A stretch of 64,000 nt of DNA from Verpa conica (lineage: Eukaryota > Ascomycota > Pezizomycetes > Pezizales > Morchellaceae): positions 310,001 through 374,000 of the forward strand of contig JAUFSD010000025.1 of assembly GCA_033030425.1 (NCBI GenBank), written 5' to 3'. Under the pieces are notes generated by a model. It worked only from the letters and a program-made list of their open reading frames with translations, was not told the origin of the DNA and did no database searches. The position numbers and the translations under genes were made by a program. Positions within the stretch are counted from its first letter, which is position 1; each line of letters begins with the position of its first letter. Below, piece after piece: positions 1 to 11,912 of this stretch.

Positions 1-1
1 A

Positions 2-2296
2 TCCGATTGGCTCATTAGCTTGGGACGTCTTTTCGATACCAGGTATCAGCTTTACGGAGCGTTGGAGGATCTTGAGCAGGCTCTAAAGTGGACTGAAAAG
101 GCCATCGTGGTGGCACCACCTACCCACAAGTACCAGGCTGGAAGGATGAGTGATTTAGGGGTCCTATTCCAGAAGAAATACCAGCGACTTGAGGCCCAGG
201 AGTATCTTGATCAGGCTATCAAGTGGACCAAGGAAGCTTTGGAAAAAACACCCTCCGATCATGCTGCTCGAGGTGCAAGATTGCAAAACTTTGCACTGGT
301 ACTCTCGATCAAATACGGCAAAACTAAAGCGATCGAGGATCTTACTCAAGCTATTGAGCGGGCAGAAGAGGCGGTCGAGCTGACACATAAGGATTCACCA
401 GACCGCCGATTACCGTTGAGGCTTCTAGGCCGCTTGCTTAATATGAAGTTTCAGCGGTTTGGAGAGGTAGACTCCCTCGAGACGGCGATCAAACTCCTGG
501 AGGAGGCAAAGGCAGCACTACCGCCCAACCATCCAGAGCGAGCATTTACGTTATTTTCACTAGCAGACATACTCAATTCGAGGTATAAGCTATCAGGATC
601 TACGGAAGACTTTCAGTACATACTTCGCATACTGTTCGAAGGTTGGCACTCTCATACGTCCCCACCTTTCTTTCGAATTATTGCAGGCTTTTTAGTCGGT
701 ATGCATCTTTCCCATAAGAAGAGGTGGCAAGAGAGTAGTTCTGTTTTCGGCGATTGTGTGAAAATGCTCTCCAAGATATCTTTGAGGTCCCTGGCACGAG
801 ATGACCAGGAGTATCGCATGTCAACGATGATTCCTCCCGAAACGATATCCATGGCTGTCTCCGTTGCTTTTCGAGCGGGAGAGGAGGCATCTCACTGTCT
901 TGGCTTGCTTGAGGTTGGCCGAGGATTGATTATGGGCCTCGTGATTGATTATAGAAGCGACCTCTCAGAGCTGCGATTGCAATACCCGCAATTATCCCAT
1001 AGGTTTGAGAAGCTTCGTATTGAGATTGACTCCCCACTGTTTGGGACGGGGCTAGGTTCTGAGGATGATGAATTGGCTCAGGGGGCTCGTCGCCGACGAG
1101 AGAAAGCAGTAGATGAGCTAGATGAAACGATAATCTCAATTAGAGAGCTACCCGGGTTCGAAGGGTTTCATCTCTCCCCCAGTTCTGCAAAGCTCATGGC
1201 GATGGCAGCTGGAGGCACAATCATCGTCATTAATAGCTCCGCGGCTCGAAGTGATGCGATTATCGTTACAGCTTCTGTTATTAAATCAATTTTCCTCCCT
1301 CGACTTTCTTATTTTGATGTCGAAAAGCATATGGCCGGCTTAGGCGAGATTACTACTGGTGGGCCTGACACATATTTGGAAAGAAACAAACAAATGGGAG
1401 AGATCCTTGGGTGGCTGTGGGATGATATAGTAGAACCAGTCTTCCAGAAATTAGGACTGGAGCCAGTTGAAGATGATAACCTCTTACCCCGGGTTTGGTG
1501 GATTGGGGTTGGGAAACTTGGGATGGCACCCTTTCATGCCGCTGGATATCACTCTCCTCGCTCCTCAACGCGCAACACCATAAGTCGAGTAATTTCATCG
1601 TACACTCCAACTATCAAGGCCCTAGGATATGCCCGCCAAAAGGAACTACAGCTACTCAGCAAGCGTAATCCCCGAGTTTTGGCCGTGAGTATGCCTACTA
1701 CACCTGGAAACGAGTGGTCGCCGCTCGGGAATGCAACAGGAGAGGTTAAAGACATTGTAAAGTTTGTTAAGGGGAAGGACCCCGTTACTTTCTTTGAATG
1801 TCCCAGCACAGCTCAGGTTCTTACCGAACTCCCATTATACGAGGCCATACATTTCGCCTGCCACGGAGTTTCCGACCCCAAGAGTCCCTCCCAGAGCTCA
1901 TTACTTCTTCGTAAGGAGGATGGAACGCTTGACAAGCTTACCGTTGCAGCAATATCAAATATAAAAATCAAACATGCACAAATAGCGTATTTGTCTGCTT
2001 GCAGTACGGCCGAAAACTCTTCGAGTGCCCTGGTCAACGAATCAATTTACATTGCGAGTGGGTTTCAGCTTGCGGGGTTCAGTCATGTCCTTGCAACACA
2101 GTGGGTATCAAATGATCAGGCTTGCCGCCAGGTAGCTGTCGACTTTTACAAGTATCTATTTGACGGCAAGCCTAGTGGTGATGAGAGCGGCCACCGGAAG
2201 GTCAGTTCTTCATTCCACAAAGCCGTCAAGCGACTACGGAAAAAATACCTTTCTCAACCACTCAAGTGGGGCTCTTTTATCCATACGGGCGCTTGA
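2..2296 (+). CDS. TPR-CHAT domain protein, 5' partial
   Basis: The reading frame is open to the left edge, so the N-terminus lies outside the window. The first ~200 visible residues hold tetratricopeptide-like repeats of the form LGxxLxxRYxxxGxxxDLEQAIxxxEEA, repeated about every 40-50 residues. The C-terminal ~300 residues are a CHAT domain, a caspase/separase-type peptidase fold. Its catalytic pair is visible: histidine in HFACHG (about base 1855) and cysteine in LSACSTA (about base 1995), followed by the GFQLAGFSHVLATQW block typical of the family and a terminal W-x-x-FIHTG. Family knowledge: fungal TPR-CHAT proteins are candidate proteases in NLR-like immunity or incompatibility, and prokaryotic CHAT proteases act in defence systems. 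Substrate and partner are not visible here. No intron is needed in the visible part. Confidence 0.9.
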   Translation, partial: SDWLISLGRLFDTRYQLYGALEDLEQALKWTEKAIVVAPPTHKYQAGRMSDLGVLFQKKYQRLEAQEYLDQAIKWTKEALEKTPSDHAARGARLQNFALVLSIKYGKTKAIEDLTQAIERAEEAVELTHKDSPDRRLPLRLLGRLLNMKFQRFGEVDSLETAIKLLEEAKAALPPNHPERAFTLFSLADILNSRYKLSGSTEDFQYILRILFEGWHSHTSPPFFRIIAGFLVGMHLSHKKRWQESSSVFGDCVKMLSKISLRSLARDDQEYRMSTMIPPETISMAVSVAFRAGEEASHCLGLLEVGRGLIMGLVIDYRSDLSELRLQYPQLSHRFEKLRIEIDSPLFGTGLGSEDDELAQGARRRREKAVDELDETIISIRELPGFEGFHLSPSSAKLMAMAAGGTIIVINSSAARSDAIIVTASVIKSIFLPRLSYFDVEKHMAGLGEITTGGPDTYLERNKQMGEILGWLWDDIVEPVFQKLGLEPVEDDNLLPRVWWIGVGKLGMAPFHAAGYHSPRSSTRNTISRVISSYTPTIKALGYARQKELQLLSKRNPRVLAVSMPTTPGNEWSPLGNATGEVKDIVKFVKGKDPVTFFECPSTAQVLTELPLYEAIHFACHGVSDPKSPSQSSLLLRKEDGTLDKLTVAAISNIKIKHAQIAYLSACSTAENSSSALVNESIYIASGFQLAGFSHVLATQWVSNDQACRQVAVDFYKYLFDGKPSGDESGHRKVSSSFHKAVKRLRKKYLSQPLKWGSFIHTGA

Positions 2297-3657
2297 AGGT
2301 GAGCGTATGGCTAGGTATTCTGGTTTTGGTTTGTGGTTCTTTGAGGGCTGGTCTTCTGAATGTTTTGTTATTGAGCTTTTTCTTTTGTTTTTATTTATTT
2401 ATTCGAGGTCATGGCTGGCCTGTTACTACCTTCGGTGGTCTCTTTCGGTTTGGATCTTGTCTTTTTTCGACTTAAATCTCGGACTGTAAAACAATAAATA
2501 GCCTAGCTGGTAGAAATACAAACCTACTGCTCCTTGTTGAAGCAAGTATCGATTGTTTCAAGAAAAGAATAAGTAGAGGAAAGCCTCTACTTATATTACT
2601 AAAATAGAGGACACGTAGGGTCAAGAACTAGTTTCATGGCTAGTACATAACAAATATTTGTCATCTTCAAATCTCATCAGCCTACAAATACTATAATTCT
2701 ATTACTTGGTCTTTTTATCGCGTAACTGGATCACGAGTGATACCTCATGAATAATAATGAGACAATCGCGTGATAGCGCGCCAAGGTACAACATGTCCTT
2801 ATCATACCTCTAGCTAAGTACAGTAAGAGGAAATTATATCTCTAGAAAGAAGAGGCATCCATCCGGTGTACAGCATCGCACCGGGAGATGTGGAGCCTGT
2901 AGCTTCTTTGGCGTAGAACTTGGTGGAGAATAGGGGCTTGTCTCCTTTCAATATCTTCCAAGTTCATTTTATAGATGGCTGTTACACTAGCTTATAGAAT
3001 TCAAATTCCAAAAAGATACTTTATTATTCAGTTGTATAATTTCTATGTGCTTGGGTCTATGATCTCTAATGCGATATGGTGTCGATTGATAACCCAACTT
3101 CTATTAAGTACAGTAGGTAGGGAGAATACTATTTTATTATCTAGTATAAGAGAAAAATACCGTGTATTCCTCGAAGCAGGGCTAGAAAAATCTTTCTATA
3201 GTGCTGGTATAATATAATGTCAGGCTACTTAGGGGGGGGTGGATAGGAGTTTGAGAAAGTTTAACTACATACCAGTTAAATTAAGAGTTCTGTCAGCCAC
3301 GCATTTATATTTTTGGTATATTTCTCCAGTAAATATCCTGATACTCACTTCCCAAGGTTAGATATCAGTAGATACATGTCCTCTACAGAGTTAGTTTAAG
3401 TCTCGTATCTCGGACGTCACTTACAGAGCCGGATCCTGGTGCTTTAGCAGTATGTAGTTAGAATTCATCACCATGGCTTAGTGCCACCACTAAAAGCGCT
3501 GTATCATTCATATATATACGATCCATAAAATCTTGAGTAATTTGTGTAAATCAAACATGCTAGTTTCTGCTCAGCATTCAGCGTTATCTCCACTAGACCA
3601 GTGCCACAAATGCTCATCCTCAATCTTAGATACAAAATAGCTGCAAAAAATGAATGA
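2297..3657. other. Intergenic, AT-rich, no gene seen
   Basis: I see no conserved coding signal here. An 80-codon ORF at 2975-3217 has no recognisable domain. The stretch separates the CHAT gene from the 5S rRNA genes. Confidence 0.5.
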
Positions 3658-3772
3658 GTTCAGTACCCAGGATTCCCACGTGGTCACCCACCGCAGTACT
3701 AACTAGGCGATACGATGGTTAGGTACAGCAGAGCGGACGGGATGCTCCGATTTCATCGTTCTATGACCGAAC
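3658..3772 (-). rRNA. 5S rRNA gene (copy A)
   Basis: Read on the minus strand, the sequence contains the conserved 5S blocks CATCCCGTCCGCTC and TTAGTACTGCGGTGGGTGACC, followed by GGGAATCCTGGGTACTGAAC. The first seven bases (GTTCGGT) pair with the last seven (ACTGAAC) to form helix I, which sets the 115-nt limits to within a few bases. A T6 run lies about 10 nt downstream on that strand, as expected for RNA polymerase III termination. Copy B lies 214 bp away in the same orientation, so these are dispersed 5S genes of the filamentous-ascomycete type. Confidence 0.88.
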
Positions 3773-3986
3773 ACGTTATCAATGTGTCCAATGACTGTTT
3801 TATCCACAAGTTTTAGTAGAGTAATGTGACCCTTGTGAGTTCTACAAACAGGTGAGGTAGTGCATTTCGCCTCAAGTAACAGTCCTCTAGTGGTAATATA
3901 TCACTTACTGAGAACCATATATCAAGACCACTCGAGTGCTTCAACCACCAGCCCTCAGAATTTGAAAAACGAGCAAAAGTGAATGA

Positions 3987-4101
3987 GTTCAGTACCCAGG
4001 ATTCCCACGTGGTCACCCACCGCAGTACTAACTAGGCGATACGATGATTGGGTACAGCAGAGCGGACGGGATGCTCCATTTTCATCGTTCTATGACCGAA
4101 C
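3987..4101 (-). rRNA. 5S rRNA gene (copy B)
   Basis: This copy has the same length and conserved internal control region as copy A, with four substitutions by direct comparison: two in the GATGGTTAGG/GATGATTGGG segment and two in the CCGATTT/CCATTTT segment. Helix I (GTTCGGT with ACTGAAC) is intact. The downstream terminator is only TTTT. Both copies could be active, or one could be a diverging variant. Confidence 0.87.
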
Positions 4102-4652
4102 ACGTTGGAGTCAATTGGATTCCGGATAAGATATGCTACTGTATATCTCGGATTCCCGGATTGAGTATGCTGCCTTATGGATCAGCAACTCTTAACTACG
4201 TGTATCCAATGGTAACTAAACTAACTTATCTAATGATCTATCAAGCTAGAGAACATTGGCAGATTGAAAGACCAAACTCATATGTTTCATACCATCATTG
4301 GAATATTTAGCTCCGACAAGACTGCACACCTCTTTATGCAAATATACGCGGTTAAACATGAGAGGATTAGCACTACATGTAGTTCAGGCAAGTTGCGAAT
4401 CGAAGAGAGAGGAGAGAAATCGTTATGGTAGAAAACGCCAAGCCATTATTTCTACTTGGGATCTCCGCGGATACAAGTTAATATAATGCAGCTCATCACA
4501 AAATTCGTAATAGGCGATGCCCCTTCGAATCCCGGTAATGCTTATCTGAGGAAATCCATCGTTAAGATAATTTGCGCACTGGGAGGGGGGGAAAACCCTG
4601 TCCCTGGTTCTTGAAGCCCAAGACTTGTAACCCCGCCCCGGATGAGAGAAAC
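4102..4652. other. Intergenic region upstream of THI4
   Basis: No gene is seen. The stretch contains one copy of the 12-bp palindrome ACTACATGTAGT at 4372-4383. The THI4 promoter presumably occupies its right half. Confidence 0.5.
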
Positions 4653-4659
4653 TATATAA
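4653..4659 (+). promoter_or_regulatory. Probable TATA box of THI4
   Basis: TATATAA sits about 160 bp before the 5'UTR intron donor and is followed by a pyrimidine/CA-rich leader. The placement suits a strong, regulated promoter, as expected for a thiamine-repressed gene. The transcription start itself is not visible. Confidence 0.5.
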
Positions 4660-4819
4660 GTCCCGTCCTCCGCCGAATCCTCCACTCACAACGCATCTAA
4701 GATTCCCAAATCGACCACCTAAAAAACAGTACTTGGTTGGCTATACTTTTTTTCACCTTACCTTAGACTACGTACTAACTGCTCCATAGTCAATTCCTCA
4801 GACCAACCAACCAATCAGT

Positions 4820-4870
4820 ATGCATTCGTCAATATGGGAAACATGGCTTCTTTCACAACATTATCTTTAA
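4820..4870 (+). other. Upstream ORF in THI4 leader (16 codons)
   Basis: The start codon overlaps the first intron donor (GTATGC), and the ORF ends with TAA at 4868-4870. It appears in mRNA only when the upstream donor is not used. It would then lower translation of THI4, matching the known uORF logic of fungal TPP riboswitches. Function is inferred from layout. Confidence 0.5.
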
Positions 4871-4889
4871 GTCAAGGTAAAAGTATTCA

Positions 4890-5050
4890 AAGCATGACGG
4901 GTGTTCGGCTATCTATCCTTCTGATTTTCTCCCTCCAGCTCGGGGCACATATTGGCCCCGAGAGAGGGTAAAATGGAAGGATTGTGGTTGTTCTGAGATT
5001 ATACCGTTACATGAACTTGATCTAGATAATACTAGCGAAAGAACATGCTT
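4890..5050 (+). promoter_or_regulatory. TPP (thiamine pyrophosphate) riboswitch aptamer
   Basis: The two universal TPP-aptamer blocks are present in order: CTGAGATTATACC (4993-5005) and GAACTTGATCTAGATAATACT (about 5013-5033) with AGCGAAAGAACATG after it. P1 is AAGCATG (4890-4896) pairing with CATGCTT (5044-5050). P2 pairs ACGG with CCGT. P4 closes through CTAG/CTAG around GATAAT. Between P2 and CTGAGA lies a long extended P3 arm, with helices ATCCTT/AAGGAT, CCCTC/GAGGG and the tip CTCGGGG/CCCCGAG. An extended P3 is known in eukaryotic TPP riboswitches. The aptamer lies in the THI4 5'UTR intron and probably controls its splicing. Confidence 0.92.
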
Positions 5051-5118
5051 TCCCCCTCCATGATTTAGGGCACAAAGGGCGATTAATACTGACCCTTGAG
5101 TAGAATCACTCTATTTAA

Positions 5119-6217
<1,099 letters not shown>

Positions 6218-7424
6218 AACTCTTATGTCCCGATTCTACTCTAGGTTGGAGGATGATTATCTTTTAGTTTAGGATTAGAATTAGCAAGCGCTAGGATCAT
6301 TTAGGCATAATTTATTACTACAAATTCTTTTGACCAAGTGACTGTAGGCGGATCTGCGTATGATCTACATAGTAACTCCAAGCGATAGGCCCCACAAAAC
6401 AATCTGGAAAACATTTCCCTTTGGGGTCGCCTGGAATGTAAGTAGACATATTCAGCAGGTTCACCATGGCGCAGCACTGTGACTAACAAGGATTGTAAAC
6501 CGATATACCATTTATCTAGAACCACAGCCACTTGTTACTCGCAACCTTTTGAAATAGTTATGATATTGCCAAGCAACCGAATTCATCCTAGATATCTGAT
6601 TTAGACCCACTTTAATCCTTAGCGAGGATGTAGGCTAGGCACCGTGGCTGGGTTATCATGGGAAAATGGATAACCTTAAGTTTTGAGCATGTTCGAGCAA
6701 GACCCTATGCACCTTTAGGTAACACTAAATTGAGTCCCATGTAGCTAATACCTGACAGAGCACTTTTTAACAACCAAAACTACTTATTTTTTAGATATTT
6801 AAATACTCAGTGCTATGCTGTAGAAGACCCGGGTATAGCCGAACTAAATTCTGCCATGCAAGGTCGGCGCGAACACCGGGTGCTAGAGGATAGATTATAC
6901 CCCGTAAAACAAGGTGCGAGTTGCATGGCGTTTAAAAAAAACTTCAGCGTAACTGTCGGGCTCAGAATGATCTCCTAAATCTAACTAGAACCGACGAATA
7001 GATATCTTGGCTCCGGGAGAAAAATAGCAGCCATAGATTTAACGGCTGCCCTAGGTTTCTACTAACGAAGTAAACAGAAAGTTGCCCCGGAGCTAGGCTC
7101 GTCCCCATTGCAAGCAAGCTGCCATAGGGGCTGGGCACAAGACTACCCCGGAGCTTGTGGATAGGATATCAAGGGTCAATGACTCACTAATTTCTTCAAT
7201 GTTCCTTCACATTCTGAAGTATCGTAGAATACCTCTAGATACCGCGTCATGAAGTAGGGACCTTATATCAGCCCACTTAATAAACCGCTTAGATAAATAG
7301 AACCTCCATCTGCGTTGACCTCAATATTTTTATCACCGACAAACTCAATTCCACCTCCCTGGACTCAACTCCACAGTTCCAGCTCCACAATTGAACTCCA
7401 CAACTCAACCCCACAATTCCCACA
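6218..7424. other. Intergenic, no gene seen
   Basis: AT-rich sequence with no ORF showing a recognisable domain. The right end, rich in CCACAAnnC repeats (about 7340-7420), is probably the leader of the next gene. Confidence 0.5.
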
Positions 7425-8399
7425 ATGCCGGCAATGTAAACCCCCCCCCCCCCCCCTCTCAAAACCCATATTACTCCCAACTAACTCCCCAGGCTCGACG
7501 ACCCACAATCCAACCCCATCCCCGCTCCCGCGGTGAAATCCCACCCAAAGCCCAAAACAGTCCATCTCCGCGATGGCGTCACCGTCGCAACCCTATACCC
7601 CATAATATCTCCTGACGCTCTTCCAGACTCACTCGTCCGCTTCCTATCGCAAGAACTCAACGATGAGATTGAACGTGGCGATACATATCCAATGACCAAG
7701 AGCCAAACGTGGGAAGAGTTCCGGAGCTACTGGTTCGGGACGTTTGGAGCGGTGCTATTGCTTGGTCCTGAGACCGATTTGAAGGTGGAGAGGGACTGGG
7801 AGAAGGTTTGTTTGGGGACGTTTTATATTAAGCCAAATTATCCAGGTATGTTTGTGTTTCCCTCCCTCCTTCCTTCGAATACGGGTGTTTCTTTTCTTTT
7901 GTACGGAATTGATGGGTGTTGTAGGTCGGTGTGGACATGTGTGTAATGCTGGGTTCTTGACGACGAATGCAGCGAGGCAAAGGGGGTGTGGGAAGGTTAT
8001 GGGTCTTGGATATCTGGAGTATGCGAAGCAATTGGTGGGTATCCTCGATTTTATAGAACTTTCTTATCCGTATCCCCAAAAACCCCCCACTATCCAAAAA
8101 GACGTTTTTCTCGCACCAAGCCGGATCAGGCATAGTGCTGCTGGTTGTGGGGAGAGAGGTCTTGTGCAAAAAAAAAAAAAAAAAAAAACGTAATATCCCC
8201 GGCTAACAGCATAACCGTACATATGCTCTAGGGCTATAAATACTCTGTCTTCAATCTTGTTTTTGAAACAAACGTTGCGTCACTGAAGATCTGGGATAGC
8301 TTAGGCTTTGAGAGAATCGGTCGTGTCAAGGGCGCTGCACAACTAAAGTCTTATCCAGATAGATTTGTGGATGCGATCGTGATTGGGAAGGACTTGTAG
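7425..8399 (+). CDS. Mpr1-type GNAT N-acetyltransferase
   Basis: Exons are 7425-7435, 7493-7845, 7925-8034 and 8232-8399, giving 213 aa. The 11-nt first exon is inferred: ATGCCGGCAAT, then GTAAAC, a run of 16 C, branch CTAACTC and CCCCAG. It joins in frame to a codon series without its own ATG. The body matches the yeast Mpr1 / fission-yeast Ppr1 family: a TYP-x-YWF N-terminal region, LGTFYIKPNYPGRC, CNAGF, GYKYSVFNLVF and a terminal VDAIVIGKDL. Family members acetylate L-azetidine-2-carboxylate and proline-pathway aldehydes, lowering oxidative stress; substrate here is inferred. The last intron (197 nt) is long for this window and carries a run of about 20 A. Confidence 0.85.
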
Positions 8400-10657
8400 A
8401 GGAGGAGGACGCAAGTAATCCCCAGTATTGTATGTCGTTCTGTAAGATTTCTAGGCATATTTAATCAGATAGCAGTGAGGACACACTCCCTCAATACTCA
8501 CCTAAATTATATTATGAGCTATTTGCAAAATCAGTTTTCAATTCATAGGGTACGATAGTTTTATTCTTTTTTTAGAGAAATACCTCTGAATCATGATTCT
8601 CGCAAGGTTGAAGTTTTGAGGCGATCATAATCTTGTCATTTGTGTATCTTGTTATGGCCCAAAGCTACAACCAATGGTCACCACTCATATGCATATGTAG
8701 TCATTTGCTCCTATTAATGGTTTATTTTTGGGTTCGACAAGGCTTTGAAAGACCTGCATAGAACATAACGAATAAATCCCCTGGATATCGATGCCTTTTG
8801 GAATTAGTGGGTATGAGCTGCCTGGTTGCTAGGTATACCCAATGTAGCAAGCCGACCAACCACTGTCCCCCCACGTACAAATAGCTCCCGATGCAGGAAA
8901 TTATTCTACAACTGAGAAAATTGACCGAGTGATACCGCATGAATGAAATATGTCTCAAATATATAGAGAAGAGTACCAACGCTCTTATGAGGTAGGGTTT
9001 AGTATAGCGCGTGGCCTTGATCTGTTTTCGAGAATCTATAATGCGCGCACTGTCTTCAGCTAGGTTAATATCTTTACCCAGCGAAAGGGCTATCGATGTG
9101 CAGGGTACTACCCAACCAAGCTTTCTTTAATCGAAGCTGGCGTTACCAGCTACGAATAAGCAATGTGTATGACTCGAGCCGAGTAGCCATAAACCGGAAT
9201 TTTAGTTATAAGACATTATCTACTTTTCTGCTACGCCCAGCCCACTAGGTGGGGAAAAAAGAAAGAAAAAAGAATTGATGGTGGTAGCCTAGAACATTTA
9301 TCCAGTTCAAGGAAAAACTGCACCTCCAGAATTTTTTCTTCTTTTTTCTGCACCTGATTAGAAGCCAAAAATAGGGTTCTATTCTATATTACATGCGATC
9401 TTGCAATCTGTTGACTATGGGTACATGGATAAGATCTCGACGGTTGTATATATATCCTTGCTGCTGATAGCGTGCCGGCTATCCGTGACTTCTAAAGGAC
9501 AACAACACGGCCAGTTGGATATTGACGCTATGTTAGTAGAAGTAATGATTAGATCTCTTGTATATCTAGAGTATTTTTTTCCTTCTTTCTTACTGCCGGA
9601 AGGTCGGAGTATTATCTCGTTAGTGCTCATGACCCTGATCAGCTTGGAGCAAATATTTGGTGTATGCACGCATCACCTTATGTTTAGTGTATTAGGAGGG
9701 AGGTGTAAGTTTTCGCTAGCACTACCGTGGCAGTGCGGGGAAGGTCATTCATTCCATAGCCCGGCGCTGCCGACAGTAAACTACATGATATGGATGCCTC
9801 GCGCGGCGGAGCTTGTATTGATGCGGCTCAAGTAAATCTCGCTTTGTAACGTCAAGTCGAGAGTTGGGGACCCCTGGCTAAGCTGTCGCACTTGGGGTCA
9901 CACCTTCCGTAAATGGGGGGTATTGAAATGCACTGGGTAAAGGGCCGGGCTAGAATAAATATGGTTGTATTTGGCGAAGGTTTTGATCGACTGCGAGGCT
10001 GTGGAGCGAGTTTTGACCTTTGGGGGGGTAGGGGTACTGTAATGTTCGGTAGCTACTTACGAGTTACCCAATCCGACCCCAGTGTCGATTCTTTAAGGAT
10101 ATTCTTTGTTGAGAAGGGGGAACAAAGACCTTCCATAAATACATGTACAGACCAAGCCAGCGCTTGAGAGGCCATCTACATTCAGCGGCTCACTACAGCT
10201 GGTGGTGGTTACATTTATGTTCTGCTGCCAATCAGCCATTGCTTCCACTGCTGCGAGAATCCTGTTTGGACTTTGTGCTACGTGAAACACGTGCAATTTA
10301 GTATGGAACAGCATGGTAATTTAAGGCTCTGGGTAACACAAGCGAACACCAGTGCCCTCAGCCTTCGCCCGTCTGATAGGTCAAGAGCCGGGAGGAGCCC
10401 AGCAGACAGAGTGAATGCGTCCTGGCACGGAACACTGGATCGTGCAACAGCCGTTTGTGGATCCTTAATAAGTTGACTTGTCTTAGGTCCCCCCCCTTTC
10501 TCTTCTCTTTCTTCCCCTCCTCCTCACATAATTGCGGTGTCCCACCCCTTCAGCTCACCGTTTTTCCATCCCTTAGCAGCAGCAGAAGAATCTAAAGTAT
10601 CAAAGTCTAGTGGTACCGACTTAAGGGAGATATATCATCATCTCCATCATCTCCATC
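8400..10657. other. Intergenic, no convincing gene
   Basis: The largest ORF (9401-9835, +) has hydrophobic stretches but no recognisable domain and no supporting neighbours, so I do not call it. The last 150 bp, with a CATCATCTCC repeat (10637-10657), is the leader of the next gene. Confidence 0.5.
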
Positions 10658-11912
10658 ATGCATTCGCTATCACTTTTATCGTCTCTGGCGATATTCGCTA
10701 CTGCTGCATTGGCTGCCCCCAATGCCGAATATTCAACTCCCAAGGCTACACCTGCACCAACTGCAGTCTTGGTTGCTGATGCACCTCAGCCCACTGCTGC
10801 ACCCCAAACCACCGGGATTCCATCAATAGGTGAACTCCGACGATGGGATATGAGTCCCGCCATGAAGATACGTGGGGTATTAGAGAAACGTCAATACACT
10901 TGCCCCTCAAACTATAATAATTGCAATAATGGTTACTGCTGCCCATCAGGGCATATATGCTTTGGCATTGGTTATTGTTATGACCCAAAGTAAGTCTCTT
11001 GTCTCTGATTTAAATTCCTTTGTTTACCATGGACTAATATTGTTTCCATGTAGTGTGGACTATAACGCGCAGATATCGTCATACCTTGCAGATTACACTT
11101 CTGCCTATTCGCTAGACGCCTACTACACGTCGCTTTATGAGTCGTATCTGTCAGAGTTAAATAACGCATATTCTACAGCAACAGCAGATAGCAACGTTTA
11201 CTTGACAAACACTGGTAGCAGCGCTTCTCAAACTGGCTCTAGCTCATCTAGTGGTTCTTCTTCGAGTTCCACCAAGAAGAAGGGTACGAACGTCGGCATG
11301 ATCGTTGGAATTGTTATTGCAGTTGTTGCAGGCATTGCTATAGGATTGGGAGTCTGGTGGTATCTCCGTCGTCGTAATAGGGTCACGGATGTGCCCCCCC
11401 AGCAGCCGCTGATGTCGTATGCTGCCGCTCCTCCACCAGTTCAGCCACCAACTCCTGCCCCGATGCCACCTTACTCTCCAGCTCCTTATAATCCGTACAC
11501 ACCACCACCAGTATCCTATCAGACACCTCCACCTCCCGGGATGGCCGACCAAAAGATTAACCCAATGCCGAATCAGCCACCGTATGGGCAAAACCCTTAT
11601 CCTAACGGACCACAATATCAGTCACCGCCTCCACCTCCAGCAGTTGGGGTTGTAGAGGCTGGTGGGAATCCAGTGTATCCTCAGCAGCAGATGCGGCCGG
11701 ATTCTCAATATAGTCAAGCGGTACCGCAGTATTCTCCTGCGCAGAGTACTGTTAGTCCACAGAGCACTGGTGCCGCGAGTGAGTTGAGTGGGAGTAATAT
11801 AGTCAGACCCTCGCCCGTGGGAGGCTCAATTGCTGGACCACCTCCCCCACCTCCCCCACCGTCGTCAGGTACTGTTTATGAGATGGACTCTAGCAATTAT
11901 AGGCAGTATTAA
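10658..11912 (+). CDS. Secreted/type I membrane protein with cysteine-rich ectodomain and proline-rich tail
   Basis: Exons are 10658-10989 and 11054-11912 (donor GTAAGT, acceptor ATGTAG), giving 396 aa. Residues 1-19 form a signal peptide (LSSLAIFATAALAAP). A Thr/Pro-rich stretch follows, then a KR site and a compact cysteine cluster CPSNYNNCNNGYCCPSGHIC around residues 90-110. A Ser-rich region (SSSSGSSSSSTKKK) precedes one transmembrane helix (VGMIVGIVIAVVAGIAIGLGV) with a basic RRRNR stop-transfer. The cytoplasmic tail of ~190 residues is Pro/Gln/Tyr-rich (PPPVQPPTPAP, PPPPPPP). The architecture resembles fungal wall-stress sensors of the Wsc/Mid2 type, but the cysteine cluster is not a WSC domain. 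Role at the cell surface is inferred; exact family unknown. Confidence 0.8.

Larger units (their letters stand above)
4818..5103 (+). other. 5'UTR intron of THI4 with alternative donors
   Basis: The donor candidates are GTATGC at 4818 and GTAAAA at 4877. The acceptor is AG at 5103 (or 5100), preceded by the branch-like AATACTGACC at 5086-5095. The TPP aptamer lies inside the intron. Removing the whole interval gives an ATG-free leader, whereas use of the 4877 donor keeps 4818-4876 with its upstream start codon. This is the arrangement known for thiamine genes of Neurospora, where ligand binding changes donor choice. Splice sites are inferred by eye. Confidence 0.6.

Noticed and set aside
2975..3217. 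80-codon ORF upstream of the 5S genes
   Set aside because: AT-rich, no motif; consistent with chance.
9401..9835. 144-codon plus-strand ORF
   Set aside because: It needs a non-ATG start in the given frame, has no recognisable domain, and sits in a gene-free AT-rich region where such ORFs arise by chance.
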